A DNA stretch of 64,000 nucleotides from CAZPBN01 sp964584935 (GCA_964584935.1 CAZPBN010000007.1:66865-130864); one strand, 5' to 3'. Counted from the first letter of the stretch, positions 8,588 through 17,741 are shown. Made by a program: numbers and translations. Notes: generated by a model from the sequence alone, not told the origin.

Positions 8588-11521
8588 CTAGTATGCATAA
8601 GAGGAGGGGCATATCGTTTTAAACTCACACAAATGACAATTATGCCAATTGGGTTTTGCCCTGAAATCTTGACTTCTTATTCCTTTCTCTGTCTCTCTTA
8701 TGGATTCCTCAGCTTCTTTCAGGTCCTTGTTTTGTTTTTTACTGTGACCAATAATACCTGATTCTAAAAAATAAAGTTGAGTCTCATGCAATGGTTCGTC
8801 CTGGGTTTTCACAAAGGAAAGCGCATACAGATTCATTTGAAGGCTGTTTTTAGCCTTGTCATCAGCTGTCTTTTGGTCTTTAACTTCTGTTGCTTTGTAG
8901 TCAATAATAAGGATTCCTTTTTTAGTTTGTTCAATCCTATCCCAACGTCCAGTAAATCTGACATTTCCCTGATACCATTTAAAACTTTGTTCAATATACA
9001 AAGGTGAACGGTCTGATTTTTCTTCTTTGCGGTAAAACATACGAAGGGCTTTTTCACCGGAATTTTTTCTCATTTCTTCGTGTTCTCTGCTTAGAAACCC
9101 CGCATTAATCCACATATCCCTATACTTACTCAGAAATTCCTCCTCACTGATCTTTTTTCCTTTCATCTTATTCATTAAATAAAAATAGATAGCATTATGG
9201 AGCACTCTTCCAAAAACAATATTGTGGCTTGGAGGAACTTGAATTTTCATTTTGTGCTTGAATTTGTATTTCATCGGACAGGTTAAATAATTCTCAACCT
9301 GAAAATAACTTAAAGATAAAACAGCTTTGCCTTCTTCAATAGAATAATCCCGGCGGGGGATATTCTCAGCGCTGTATCTCTTGATTTCCTCTGCGTCTGA
9401 CTTCTGTATGACTTCATCAGGAACCTTAGTAAGATCCAAAGCTTCAAGAATAAAAGGGCTGACTTTTTTCAATCTTTTCAAACCGTAATCCTTTGCCCAG
9501 GTAAAATAGAGCAGCTTTTTTGCTCTTGTCATTCCCACATAAAAAAGCCTTCGTTCTTCCTGAAGATAATTTTCTTTCTGAGGAAGTTCTTCCTTCATGA
9601 TCTCTATAGGGATAGCAATTTTTTCCTTTATGTTTCGTCCAGGGAACCTATCCTTAATAAGACTAACCATAAAGACAACAGAAAATTCCAGTCCTTTTGC
9701 TTTGTGGACAGTTAAGACATTCACAGCATCCTGTTCCAGCTCAGCTTCAGCTGAAGCCGGATTATCACCTACCTGCTGGAGAAGTTCAAGATGCTGGGAA
9801 AACGAATATATGGAATCATCTTCAACCAGCTCTGAAAAATTTTTTACCTTATCAAAAAATATTCTTATATTCTTGATTTTCACTTCAGCCTCTAAGTCCT
9901 GCTCTTCGATAAGACTTTTTAAAAAGCCTGACTTTTCGAGAAAAGCATAAATCACTCTTCCGGCATTCTGAGAAGCAGCAAACTTAATAAAATAAAGGAG
10001 ATCACTGTATATCTTCCCAATCTTCTCTTTAGATAATGAAGATATCTCTAAGGTGCTTTTCTTTTCATAAATTTCTTTAAACAACTTGTGTAAGGGTATA
10101 TTCTTTTTTTGGGCATAGTTTGAAACTATGGTTAAATCATAAGGATCGACTTTATAGATTTGAGATAAGGCAAGAAAAAAAAGACTTTGGCTGTCATCAA
10201 AATCGGCTAAGGCTCTTATAAAGGAAATAAGAATCTTTACTTCTTCTCTTGAGTATAATCCCCTGCTCCCTGAAAATCTATATGGGATTTCCTTAATATT
10301 AAGGGCTTTTAAAAAAGGAATGGCATCCGTATTCCGGCGGACAAGAATGGCACAATCTGAATATTTGAATCCTCTTTGTCCAAGCTCAGCAATGATTTCT
10401 GCAATTCTGTCTGCCTCATGAGAGATTGTATCGAACTGAAGCATAAAGATATCTTTTCCAGTCTCTTTTGCTATGGATTTAAGATGTTTTTTTATATCTA
10501 TTTTATCTGAAAGTTTATACTCAAGGCGATTTGGATTGTTTAGTTTAATCAACTTATAGGCAGAATCAAGGATTGCCTGGGTTGATCGATAATTAGTAGT
10601 CAGTACAATGGTCTTCGCATCAGGATAATAATCCATGAAATTCAAGATGTTGCTCAATGAAGCCCCTCTAAAACGAAAAATGCTCTGATCATCATCTCCC
10701 ACCACTGTAATATTCTCATGTTTTTCTGCTAAAAATTTAAGAAGTTCAAATTGCACATAATTGGTATCCTGAAACTCATCAACTAGGATATATTTGTATT
10801 TATCCTGAAGTTTTTGAAGAACAGAAGGTCTTTTTTTCAAAAGGTCAATGACAAGCATCACCTGATCTTCAAAATCAATCTTCCCTTCTTCTCTAAGCAT
10901 CTGTTGATATATGGAATAAATGTCAGCCATTTCGCGATGTTTTAACGCCACTTCTTCTTCCGCTCCATTAGACGCTTTCACTTCCAGATCTTTTGAATAT
11001 TCTAAGTACTCTTCCGGCTTAACATCCTCCTGCTTTAATTTCTTTATATTCCCTAAAATCTCCTGAATATATTTTATAGGTGAACTCAAAGGCCGGAAAT
11101 ACTTCATGGGAAACTTAAAAATATGCTTCCTGAAAAAAATAGCCTGTTCAACTTCATCAAGCAATTTAAAATCCGGACTTAAACCCAGTTCCAATCCATA
11201 ATCCCTTAATATTCTCTCTCCAAAAGAATTAAAGGTGCTGATTTCAACAAAGGAATAACTATAGGGAATCAACACATCGACTCGTTCTTCCATTTCATTC
11301 GCCGCTTTTTCAGTGAAAGTAACTGCCAGTATTTCTTCCGGTTGGGCTAATTTTGATGCCACCAGATAGGCAATTCTGTGAGTGATGACTTTTGTTTTTC
11401 CTGTACCAGCTCCAGCTATTATAAGAAGAGGATGTTGTTTATGAAAGACAGCTGCTTTCTGAGCAGGATTCAGATCTTTTAATAAATTATGCAGACTTTC
11501 CTTGGAAGATAAAATTGCCAT
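8588..11521 (-). CDS. UvrD/PcrA-type helicase fused to a RecB-like nuclease domain
   Basis: A 977-residue superfamily 1A DNA helicase with an exonuclease-type C-terminus. The Q motif LNPAQKAAV and Walker A AGAGTGKT (36-43) come first. VTFTEKAANEM (Ia), ILVDEFQDTN (II), GDDDQSIFRFRGA (III), TTNYRST (IV), VHKAKGLEF (V) and YVGMTRAKKLLYF (VI) follow. After about residue 740 a PD-(D/E)XK domain carries GRVLHNA, GRWDRIE and LIIDYKATE. It is bracketed by one Cys (YLTCPMKY) and a closing CHLC...C set, the AddB/Cas4-type arrangement for a [4Fe-4S] cluster. It could act as a one-subunit AddAB/RecBCD-like repair enzyme. It is last in an operon with pgm and the ftsB-like gene, 23 bp after the latter. 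No Shine-Dalgarno is visible. Confidence 0.9.
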   Translation of the reverse strand: MAILSSKESLHNLLKDLNPAQKAAVFHKQHPLLIIAGAGTGKTKVITHRIAYLVASKLAQPEEILAVTFTEKAANEMEERVDVLIPYSYSFVEISTFNSFGERILRDYGLELGLSPDFKLLDEVEQAIFFRKHIFKFPMKYFRPLSSPIKYIQEILGNIKKLKQEDVKPEEYLEYSKDLEVKASNGAEEEVALKHREMADIYSIYQQMLREEGKIDFEDQVMLVIDLLKKRPSVLQKLQDKYKYILVDEFQDTNYVQFELLKFLAEKHENITVVGDDDQSIFRFRGASLSNILNFMDYYPDAKTIVLTTNYRSTQAILDSAYKLIKLNNPNRLEYKLSDKIDIKKHLKSIAKETGKDIFMLQFDTISHEADRIAEIIAELGQRGFKYSDCAILVRRNTDAIPFLKALNIKEIPYRFSGSRGLYSREEVKILISFIRALADFDDSQSLFFLALSQIYKVDPYDLTIVSNYAQKKNIPLHKLFKEIYEKKSTLEISSLSKEKIGKIYSDLLYFIKFAASQNAGRVIYAFLEKSGFLKSLIEEQDLEAEVKIKNIRIFFDKVKNFSELVEDDSIYSFSQHLELLQQVGDNPASAEAELEQDAVNVLTVHKAKGLEFSVVFMVSLIKDRFPGRNIKEKIAIPIEIMKEELPQKENYLQEERRLFYVGMTRAKKLLYFTWAKDYGLKRLKKVSPFILEALDLTKVPDEVIQKSDAEEIKRYSAENIPRRDYSIEEGKAVLSLSYFQVENYLTCPMKYKFKHKMKIQVPPSHNIVFGRVLHNAIYFYLMNKMKGKKISEEEFLSKYRDMWINAGFLSREHEEMRKNSGEKALRMFYRKEEKSDRSPLYIEQSFKWYQGNVRFTGRWDRIEQTKKGILIIDYKATEVKDQKTADDKAKNSLQMNLYALSFVKTQDEPLHETQLYFLESGIIGHSKKQNKDLKEAEESIRETEKGIRSQDFRAKPNWHNCHLCEFKTICPSSYAY

Positions 11522-11544
11522 TGTACAAATGAAAAGATTTGGAG

Positions 11545-11856
11545 TTATTTATTATCTTTTTTTATAATGACCACTTCGTCCGATTTCATTAGCCATAGGT
11601 TTTTCCGGGCTTTCATTTCAACAGCTTTCGGATTTTTCTCCAGCTCCTCTATCTCAATTTCAAGCTTTGCTTTCTTCTTTTTAAGACTTTCAATTTCACG
11701 GGATAGAGTCTTATATCTTTTTCTAGCTTTATAGATTTCAATCAAACCCTTCTCCCCGAAAAAAGTGGTGATGATCAATACAAGAAATATGAAAAACAGA
11801 CTCCCGATAATGATTTTCTTCTTCAAAGAATTTGATTTTTTATTGTCTTTATTCAT
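11545..11856 (-). CDS. FtsB/DivIC-like septum formation initiator
   Basis: A 103-residue bitopic cell-division protein. It has a short basic N-terminus, one membrane helix (about 14-33, IIIGSLFFIFLVLIITTFF) and a coiled coil rich in Lys and Glu (about 40-78). The family tail follows: NPKAVEMKARKNLWLMKSDEVVI resembles the usual 'E..AR..LGM...GE.V' ending. Members of this family form the FtsQLB complex that triggers septal peptidoglycan synthesis. The start codon shares one base with the phosphohexomutase stop (TAATG), so translation is coupled. Confidence 0.85.
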   Translation of the reverse strand: MNKDNKKSNSLKKKIIIGSLFFIFLVLIITTFFGEKGLIEIYKARKRYKTLSREIESLKKKKAKLEIEIEELEKNPKAVEMKARKNLWLMKSDEVVIIKKDNK

Positions 11857-13256
11857 TAGGATATCAACTCAAGACCGGCTTTCATAAGATTGTTCAATTC
11901 TTTATGAGTACCGGCTTCAGCATAACAGCGTATCAAAGGTTCAGTTCCTGAACTCCGTAAAAGAAACCAATCATCATCTGAAAAATCCAACTTGATTCCT
12001 TCAATTTTCTCTGTATTTAGGACTTTTCTCCCCGTTAATATTTTTGGAGGAACCTTTATTATTTTATCAAGTTTCTTTTTTTGTTCAAAGGTCAAAGGAA
12101 CATTCACTTGACTCCCAACTCTTTTCCCGTAATTATTGAATAAATCCTTAATGAGTTCAGATAAGGTTTTTCCTTTTGAAGCCATCATTTCAGCAACCAA
12201 AAGCCCTGCAAATATTCCATCCTTTTCCGGAAGATGATCCTTTATAGCGATACAGGCACTTTCTTCTCCCCCAAAAATGATTTGTTTTCTTAAAAAAAGA
12301 TCTGCCAGATATTTAAATCCTACACGGGTTTTAAAAAGAGGCAACTCATATTTCCTGGCTATTCGATCCATAAGATGAGTTGTTGCTATTGAACGGGCAA
12401 CTCCGCCTCTCCATTTTTTATCTGAAACCAGATAATCGAGAAGCAAAGAAATGACTAAATTTTGGATAATAAAATTTCCTTTTTCATCAAGAACTCCAAA
12501 TCTATCTCCGTCAGCATCTGTTGCAATACCTAAATGACATTTCTTTTCTTTAATCAAATGTTTTAGTTCTTTTAAATTCTCTTCTGCACAGGAAGGGTTA
12601 ATACCTCCAAAATAGGGATCTATGTAGCCGTGAATTTCTTCAACCTCAATTTGATTTTCCTCCAGAATTTCATCAAGATATTCCCTGCTTGCTCCATAAA
12701 GTAAATCCACAGCAATTTTCATGCCTGAATTGCGAATCAGATCAAAATCAACTTTATTCTGAATATAAGATAGATAATCTTTCTGAAGGTCAATTTTTTC
12801 GATATATTCAGCCTTCGGGTAATAAGGGCAGAATGAATAAGCTCTTTCCAGTTTTTTAATTTCTTCCTCTATTTTATCTGTCACCTCAGGAAGAGCGGGA
12901 GCTCCTTCTGCTGTATTGAATTTTAAACCGTTATACTCCGGAGGATTAAAAGAACCTGTAAAATTAATCCCTCCATGAGCTTTGCGTTTTATCAATTGAT
13001 ATGCCTGCGCTTGAGTAGGAGCATCTCGATCCGATAAATAAACATGAATATCATTATGCGAAAGCACCTTTGAAGATTCATAGGCGAATCGTTCGGATAA
13101 AAATCTTGTATCAAAATTTACAATTATCGAAATCTTTTCATCTTTGTATTTTGCTTTTAGATAATTCACTATTGCCTGAACAACAATTCTGACATTCTGA
13201 AAGGTAAATTCTTCCCCCATAATAGCCCGCCATCCTGACGTACCGAAACAAATCAT
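11856..13256 (-). CDS. Phosphohexomutase (phosphoglucomutase/phosphomannomutase family)
   Basis: A 466-residue enzyme that interconverts hexose 1- and 6-phosphates, probably feeding GalU, which is also in this window, with glucose-1-phosphate. It opens with CFGTSGWRAIMGEEFT. The metal loop is ATDADGDRFG, the sugar-binding loop is GGEESACI and the phosphate loop is RSSGTEPLIRCYAEA. The phosphoserine loop reads TGSFNPPEYNG, where the family normally has T-A-S-H-N-P. The Ser is kept and His is replaced by Phe. The gene heads the pgm-ftsB-helicase operon. No Shine-Dalgarno precedes the ATG. An extended -10 box lies 10 bases upstream, which suggests a leaderless message. Confidence 0.88.
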   Translation of the reverse strand: MICFGTSGWRAIMGEEFTFQNVRIVVQAIVNYLKAKYKDEKISIIVNFDTRFLSERFAYESSKVLSHNDIHVYLSDRDAPTQAQAYQLIKRKAHGGINFTGSFNPPEYNGLKFNTAEGAPALPEVTDKIEEEIKKLERAYSFCPYYPKAEYIEKIDLQKDYLSYIQNKVDFDLIRNSGMKIAVDLLYGASREYLDEILEENQIEVEEIHGYIDPYFGGINPSCAEENLKELKHLIKEKKCHLGIATDADGDRFGVLDEKGNFIIQNLVISLLLDYLVSDKKWRGGVARSIATTHLMDRIARKYELPLFKTRVGFKYLADLFLRKQIIFGGEESACIAIKDHLPEKDGIFAGLLVAEMMASKGKTLSELIKDLFNNYGKRVGSQVNVPLTFEQKKKLDKIIKVPPKILTGRKVLNTEKIEGIKLDFSDDDWFLLRSSGTEPLIRCYAEAGTHKELNNLMKAGLELIS

Positions 13257-13266
13257 TTGGATTTAA

Positions 13267-13275
13267 ATTATCACA
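13267..13275 (-). promoter_or_regulatory. Extended -10 box of the phosphohexomutase operon
   Basis: TGTGATAAT (TGn plus GATAAT) ends 10 bases before the ATG at 13256. The transcript would start only about 3 bases before the start codon. A weak TTGCTT lies 15 bases upstream of the hexamer. Confidence 0.4.
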
Positions 13276-13501
13276 AGAACATATGAAAAGCAATACTTAT
13301 TGGATTTGAAGTTCCGTCAATTTTATGGGATTTCTTCTTATTGATATATTATGACAAGATAATCATTTGACAATAAGGAATATCTTTTTTAACTTTACAA
13401 TTGTTGAATTGTAAAATATCCAGGTCATTGACTTAATTAACAAGCATCTATGTGTGAATAACATAAAAACCAATTGCCAATGTATCTGGATTTTGGTTGC
13501 C

Positions 13502-15943
13502 ATGAATAAACGATCACTTGCCGGAATTTTCCTTATTTCGTCTGCCACACTCTGCCTGGAATTATGCCTGTTAAGATATTTTTCTGTTTCCCAACATTAT
13601 CACTTCGCTTTCCTGGTTATAAGCATCTCCTTTCTTGGCTATGGAGCCAGTGGATCTTTCCTTTCTTTTCTAAAAAACATTCACTCGCTCGATGAAAACA
13701 AATTTCTTTCCTATAATTCATTTCTTTTCTCTATTTCTATTTTTTTCACATTTCTCATATCAAACAGCATCCATTTCGATTTCATTCAGCTTTCTTGGAA
13801 CCAAAATCAAATATTTCTCATTTTCCTTTATTATATACTCTTCAGTATTCCATTTTTCTTTTCAGGAATGATCATATCATTTGCCATAAGAAAATCTGCC
13901 CAGGAAGTGAATAAAATATATTTTTCAGACCTTTTCGGAGCTGGGACCGGTACTTTACTGGTTATAGTGGTATTCTTGATAAAGGGAGACAAAGGATCCA
14001 TTCTGATCATTTCATTGATGCCACTGCTCGCTTCTCTCTTATTCATCGGCAAAGCTTCTTATTTCTGGAAGTCATTCATTTCCCTTTTTATGATTGCAGA
14101 AGTCTTTCTATTTTTATTGGCTCCTTCATGGCTTAGTTTTCGAATTTCTCCATTCAAATCTCTTCAAGTGGCTTTAAAATATCCCGATGCCAAGCATTTC
14201 CTCACAGAATGGAATTCCATTTCAAGAATAGATATATTCGAATCTCCAGCTGTGAGATATGCTCCAGGGCTAAGCCTCTTATATCAAGAGAAACTCCCGC
14301 CCCAGCTTGGACTCTCCATTGACGGAGGAAGCATCACTGCCATCACAAAATACAGAGATTCGCAACATTCTTCTTTAAGATTTCTGGATTTCCTCCCTGC
14401 TTCATTGGCTTATTCCTGTCACCAAAATCCAAACACTCTTATAATCAATCCTAAAGGGGGGTTGGATATATTGTCTGCCCTTTATTTTAAATCCAATAAA
14501 ATCAAAGTCATCGAACACAATCCTCTCATTGTAAAGCTGCTGAAAAATGAATTCTCCAATTTTTGGGGAAATCTCTATGAAAAACAGAATGTTCAACTGG
14601 CGGTTTCTTATCCTCGGGCTGCCATAAAAAAGGAAAAAGAAAAATATGATTTAATCGTCTTTTCTTTGCCAGATGTCTTCGGTGCCTCCTCAGCCACTCA
14701 ATTCGGATTAGGTGAAAATTATCTGTTCACTGTGGATTCTTTTGAACATATATTACAAATCCTGTCCGATGATGGAATTATCAGCATGACTCTCTTCATG
14801 CTCCCCCCTCCCAGAAGTGAAATTAAAATGTTGGCAACCTGGATCGAAGCCATGGAAAAATCGGGCATGAATCCAGTAAATAATCTTGTTTGTATAAGAA
14901 CCTGGGGAACCATAAGTTTCTTTATAAAGAAAATACCCTTTACAGAAAATGAAAAACAAAAAATCAAAAACTTTTCCGAAAAATGTCTTTTTGACATTGT
15001 TTATTATCCCGGAATTAATAAAAACGAAACCAATATTTATAATGAATTTGAGGAACCCATTTATTACAACTTAACTCAAAAGCTTCTCTCTCCTACAAAA
15101 AGGAAAAGACTATATGATAATTACCTTTTTCAGATAAATCCTGCCACAGATTTAAAACCTTTTTTTTACAATTTCTTAAAAATAAACAAATTCAAATCCA
15201 CTTATAAAGCTCTCGGAAACAAATTGTATCCTCTATTAAAGGGAAAATTTCTTGTTTATGTTTTGCTTGTTCAAGCCATTTTTATTTCTATCGTTCTGAT
15301 TATTCTACCTCTTTTCATAATCCGGAAAAAAAAGCCGGATAAAAAATGTTCTTTATCAAGAATAATGGGCTATTTCGGCATATTAGGCCTTTCCTTTATT
15401 TTTGTTGAAATCACCTTCATCCAAAAATTTATTCTATTTCTAGGTCATCCGGTTTACTCTACATCTATTATTGTTTTTTCCTTGCTTTTTTCATCCGGAA
15501 TTGGAAGTTTTTTTTCGAAAAAAATCTTAGGAAAAAATATCATTAAGAACTTGAAAATGGGCCTTATCTTGTGTGTTTGTTTTATCCTTATTTCTCTTTT
15601 TATATTTCCTTTATTATTTGAACATTTCATTGAACTTGATCTATTATTAAAAATAATCATCACTTTTGCTTTGATATTTCCTCTCGGATTTGTGATGGGA
15701 TTCCCATTTCCTACCGGAATACGAATCCTGGAACTTCAGAATAAAGATTATATCCCCTGGGCATGGGCTATCAATGCTTTTTCCACTGTGATAAACTCAA
15801 TCACCGCCCTTCTATTTGCATTCTGGATAGGATATGATTTTGTCCTGATTCTGGCAGGATCCGGATATCTGCTTTCTATCTTTTTGCTAAATTTTAACCG
15901 AAAAAATAAGAACGTTTTTTTAAACTGGAAGACAGCTTCATGA
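13502..15943 (+). CDS. Polytopic membrane protein with spermidine-synthase-like domain
   Basis: An 813-residue protein. The N-terminal part (about 1-235) has roughly six or seven membrane helices with the YGASGSFLSF and SDLFGAGTGTLL signatures of the membrane-fused spermidine-synthase-like family. A soluble Rossmann-type domain (about 260-500) contains LIINPKGGLDILSALY and KVIEHNP, matching the nucleotide-binding part of the fold. YDLIVFSLPD follows. The C-terminal part (about 595-800) has six more helices including MGFPFPTGIRIL. The usual catalytic Asp motif of true aminopropyltransferases is not evident, so making spermidine is not supported. I chose ATG 13502 over a GTG 48 bases upstream because it starts just before the first helix. 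The stop overlaps the start of the DUF255 pseudogene (ATGA). Confidence 0.75.
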   Translation: MNKRSLAGIFLISSATLCLELCLLRYFSVSQHYHFAFLVISISFLGYGASGSFLSFLKNIHSLDENKFLSYNSFLFSISIFFTFLISNSIHFDFIQLSWNQNQIFLIFLYYILFSIPFFFSGMIISFAIRKSAQEVNKIYFSDLFGAGTGTLLVIVVFLIKGDKGSILIISLMPLLASLLFIGKASYFWKSFISLFMIAEVFLFLLAPSWLSFRISPFKSLQVALKYPDAKHFLTEWNSISRIDIFESPAVRYAPGLSLLYQEKLPPQLGLSIDGGSITAITKYRDSQHSSLRFLDFLPASLAYSCHQNPNTLIINPKGGLDILSALYFKSNKIKVIEHNPLIVKLLKNEFSNFWGNLYEKQNVQLAVSYPRAAIKKEKEKYDLIVFSLPDVFGASSATQFGLGENYLFTVDSFEHILQILSDDGIISMTLFMLPPPRSEIKMLATWIEAMEKSGMNPVNNLVCIRTWGTISFFIKKIPFTENEKQKIKNFSEKCLFDIVYYPGINKNETNIYNEFEEPIYYNLTQKLLSPTKRKRLYDNYLFQINPATDLKPFFYNFLKINKFKSTYKALGNKLYPLLKGKFLVYVLLVQAIFISIVLIILPLFIIRKKKPDKKCSLSRIMGYFGILGLSFIFVEITFIQKFILFLGHPVYSTSIIVFSLLFSSGIGSFFSKKILGKNIIKNLKMGLILCVCFILISLFIFPLLFEHFIELDLLLKIIITFALIFPLGFVMGFPFPTGIRILELQNKDYIPWAWAINAFSTVINSITALLFAFWIGYDFVLILAGSGYLLSIFLLNFNRKNKNVFLNWKTAS

Positions 15944-16872
15944 CACCTGGAAAAAAAACATCAAAACCATCTTAGAGATGAGAACAGTCCTTATCTTCTT
16001 CAGCATGCGGATAATCCTGTTGCTTGGTATCCTTGGTCCGAAGAAGCGTTCCAAAAGGCCATAAAAGAAAACAAACCCATTTTTCTTTCCATTGGTTATT
16101 CCACTTGTCAGTGGTGCTATGTCATGGCACATGAATCTTTTAATGACAAGCAAGTCGCACGACTCATGAACGATGTGTTTGTGTCCGTTAAAGTCGAGAT
16201 GGAAAAGCAGGGATACCGGTTTATTCTGCGGATTACACTTTCTTAATCTGGGGTTTACTGGAGCTTTATGAGGCAACCTTTGAGGTCCGCTACTTACAGA
16301 CAGTCCTTAAATTGAATCAGATTTTGATTGATCGTTTCTGGGATGACGAATAGGGAGGCTTCTTTACTTCACCGGATGACGGTAAAAATCTTTTCCTTCG
16401 CAAAAAGGAGATATATGATGGGGCGGTTCCATCTGCTAATTCAGTTGCAATGCTCAATCTTCTTCGGCTCGGCCGTATGACAGCCAACCCATCTTTGGAA
16501 GAAAAAGCATCCCAACTTGGCAAAGCATTCTCCAGGGAAATAGAAAAATCTCCGTTTGCTTATCCCCAGCTCATGTGCGCTTTAAACTTTGCTATCGGCC
16601 CTTCTTCTGAAATTGTCATTGCAGGCAAAAAGGAAGCAAAAGATACAAAAAATTTGCTTCAGGTGCTTCAAACTCAATTCATTCCCAACAAAATAGTCCT
16701 TTTGAATCCAATCAACGAGGGCTCACCGCATATACACCGGTTGGCAGAGTTTACCCGGAAGCAGGTGTGTGTTAATGACAAAGCAACTGCTTATGTTTGC
16801 AGGAATTATAAATGTCAGTTTCCTACAAACCATCCATCGGAAATGCTGGAACTGATCAAAAGTGGAAATTAA
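15940..16872 (+). pseudogene. Decayed DUF255/YyaL thioredoxin-domain protein
   Basis: Remnant of a protein normally about 650-700 residues long (thioredoxin-like N-terminus plus alpha/alpha barrel). The N-terminal fragment reads NHLRDENSPYLLQHADNP, then PIFLSIGYSTCQWCYVMAHESF, with the CxxC site as CQWC. There are three lesions. An A8 run at 15951-15958 shifts the frame after MTPGKK. At about 16205-16215 the frame changes and the text jumps from residue ~85 to the C-terminal part (VYSADYTFLIWGLLELYEAT), so several hundred codons are missing. An in-frame TAG lies at 16351-16353 in the WDDE-GGFF motif. The last 140 codons stay open. The ATGA overlap with the upstream membrane gene suggests they were once co-translated. 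Confidence 0.88.
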
Positions 16873-16873
16873 T

Positions 16874-16904
16874 AATAGGCTCAATACTCTTACTAAAGCC
16901 TATT
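16874..16904. terminator. Hairpin between convergent pseudogene and pcm
   Basis: AATAGGCT and AGCCTATT form a perfect 8-bp stem with a 15-base loop. On the plus strand it is followed after a few bases by CTCTTTTTTT. The right arm includes the stop codon of pcm. Confidence 0.45.
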
Positions 16905-17640
16905 CACTTTCTCTTTTTTTCTGAATTTCACCAACCATAGGAACAAACCGGACTCCTGATATATGCTTTACCTTCGGTTTACCGTTCTTTTTTGTGATGA
17001 GAGTCAATGTCTGAAAATAAAGAGTACTACCCAGAGGAATCACAAGCTGCCCTCCTTCTTTAAGCTGCTTCAGTAAAGGAGGAGGAACATGGTTTGCCGC
17101 ACATGTGACAATGATGGCATCAAAAGGAGCATACTTTTCCCATCCAAAATAACCATCACCACATTTAACTTTGACATTATTATATTCCAATTTTTTCAGA
17201 ATTTCTGATGCTTGCCGGGCTAATTTCTTGCGAATTTCAATGGAATAGACATCCTTGGCTATACAAGATAAAACAGCAGCCTGATATCCTGATCCTGTTC
17301 CGATTTCAAGAACCCGGTCTCCTTTTTCTAAGGAAAGGTGCTTGGTCATTAAAGCGACAATATAAGGTTGAGAGATTGTCTGCCCTTCATCGATTGGCAA
17401 AGGATTGTCATTATATGCTTGTTTTCTGTATCTTGATGGAACAAAAAGATGTCTGGGAACTTTACTCATGGCATCAAGTACTTTTTTATCCGTGATATCT
17501 CGAGCCTTCAGTTGCCTTTGAACCATATTCTTTCTTTGGCTCGAAAAGTCTTTTTTATCCTTTCCAAATAAAAATAATAATATAATCAAACTCAGTGCTA
17601 TAAAAATGATTTTTCTTAAGAAAATATCCCTAAACGTCAT
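16900..17640 (-). CDS. pcm: Protein-L-isoaspartate O-methyltransferase with membrane anchor
   Basis: This enzyme methylates isoaspartyl residues with SAM to start repair of damaged proteins. The 246 residues comprise an N-terminal hydrophobic segment (about 8-25, IIFIALSLIILLFLFG) and a complete PCMT domain: MVQRQLKARDITD, VPRHLFVP, DNPLPIDEGQTISQPYIV and the SAM-binding VLEIGTGSGYQAAVLS. GYFGWEKYAPFDAI and LVIPLGS follow. Cytosolic PCMTs are about 210 residues and lack the anchor, so this one may work at the membrane or in the periplasm. No Shine-Dalgarno is present. TATAAT lies 9 bases before the ATG, which suggests a leaderless message. Confidence 0.92.
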   Translation of the reverse strand: MTFRDIFLRKIIFIALSLIILLFLFGKDKKDFSSQRKNMVQRQLKARDITDKKVLDAMSKVPRHLFVPSRYRKQAYNDNPLPIDEGQTISQPYIVALMTKHLSLEKGDRVLEIGTGSGYQAAVLSCIAKDVYSIEIRKKLARQASEILKKLEYNNVKVKCGDGYFGWEKYAPFDAIIVTCAANHVPPPLLKQLKEGGQLVIPLGSTLYFQTLTLITKKNGKPKVKHISGVRFVPMVGEIQKKRESE

Positions 17641-17649
17641 GACGTTATT

Positions 17650-17678
17650 ATTATACCATTAATTTTTGAAAGTGAGAA
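17650..17678 (-). promoter_or_regulatory. Promoter of pcm, probably leaderless
   Basis: A perfect TATAAT (17655-17650) is preceded by a 17-bp spacer and TTCTCA. The ATG at 17640 begins only 10 bases past the box, leaving room for a leader of 0-4 bases. Confidence 0.5.
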
Positions 17679-17741
17679 TAAATTTTGTCAAATTTCGTTA
17701 ATTTTATGACTGTGTCCATAGGTGATAATGCATGCCCTTTT

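Noticed and set aside
13454..13501. Longer GTG start for the membrane spermidine-synthase-like gene
   Set aside because: It would add 16 polar residues before the first helix with no ribosome-binding site. ATG 13502 fits the topology better.
15938..16276. Minus-strand 112-codon frame
   Set aside because: It lies antisense to the DUF255 pseudogene fragment, whose plus-strand reading matches a known family. The minus frame has no recognisable domain.
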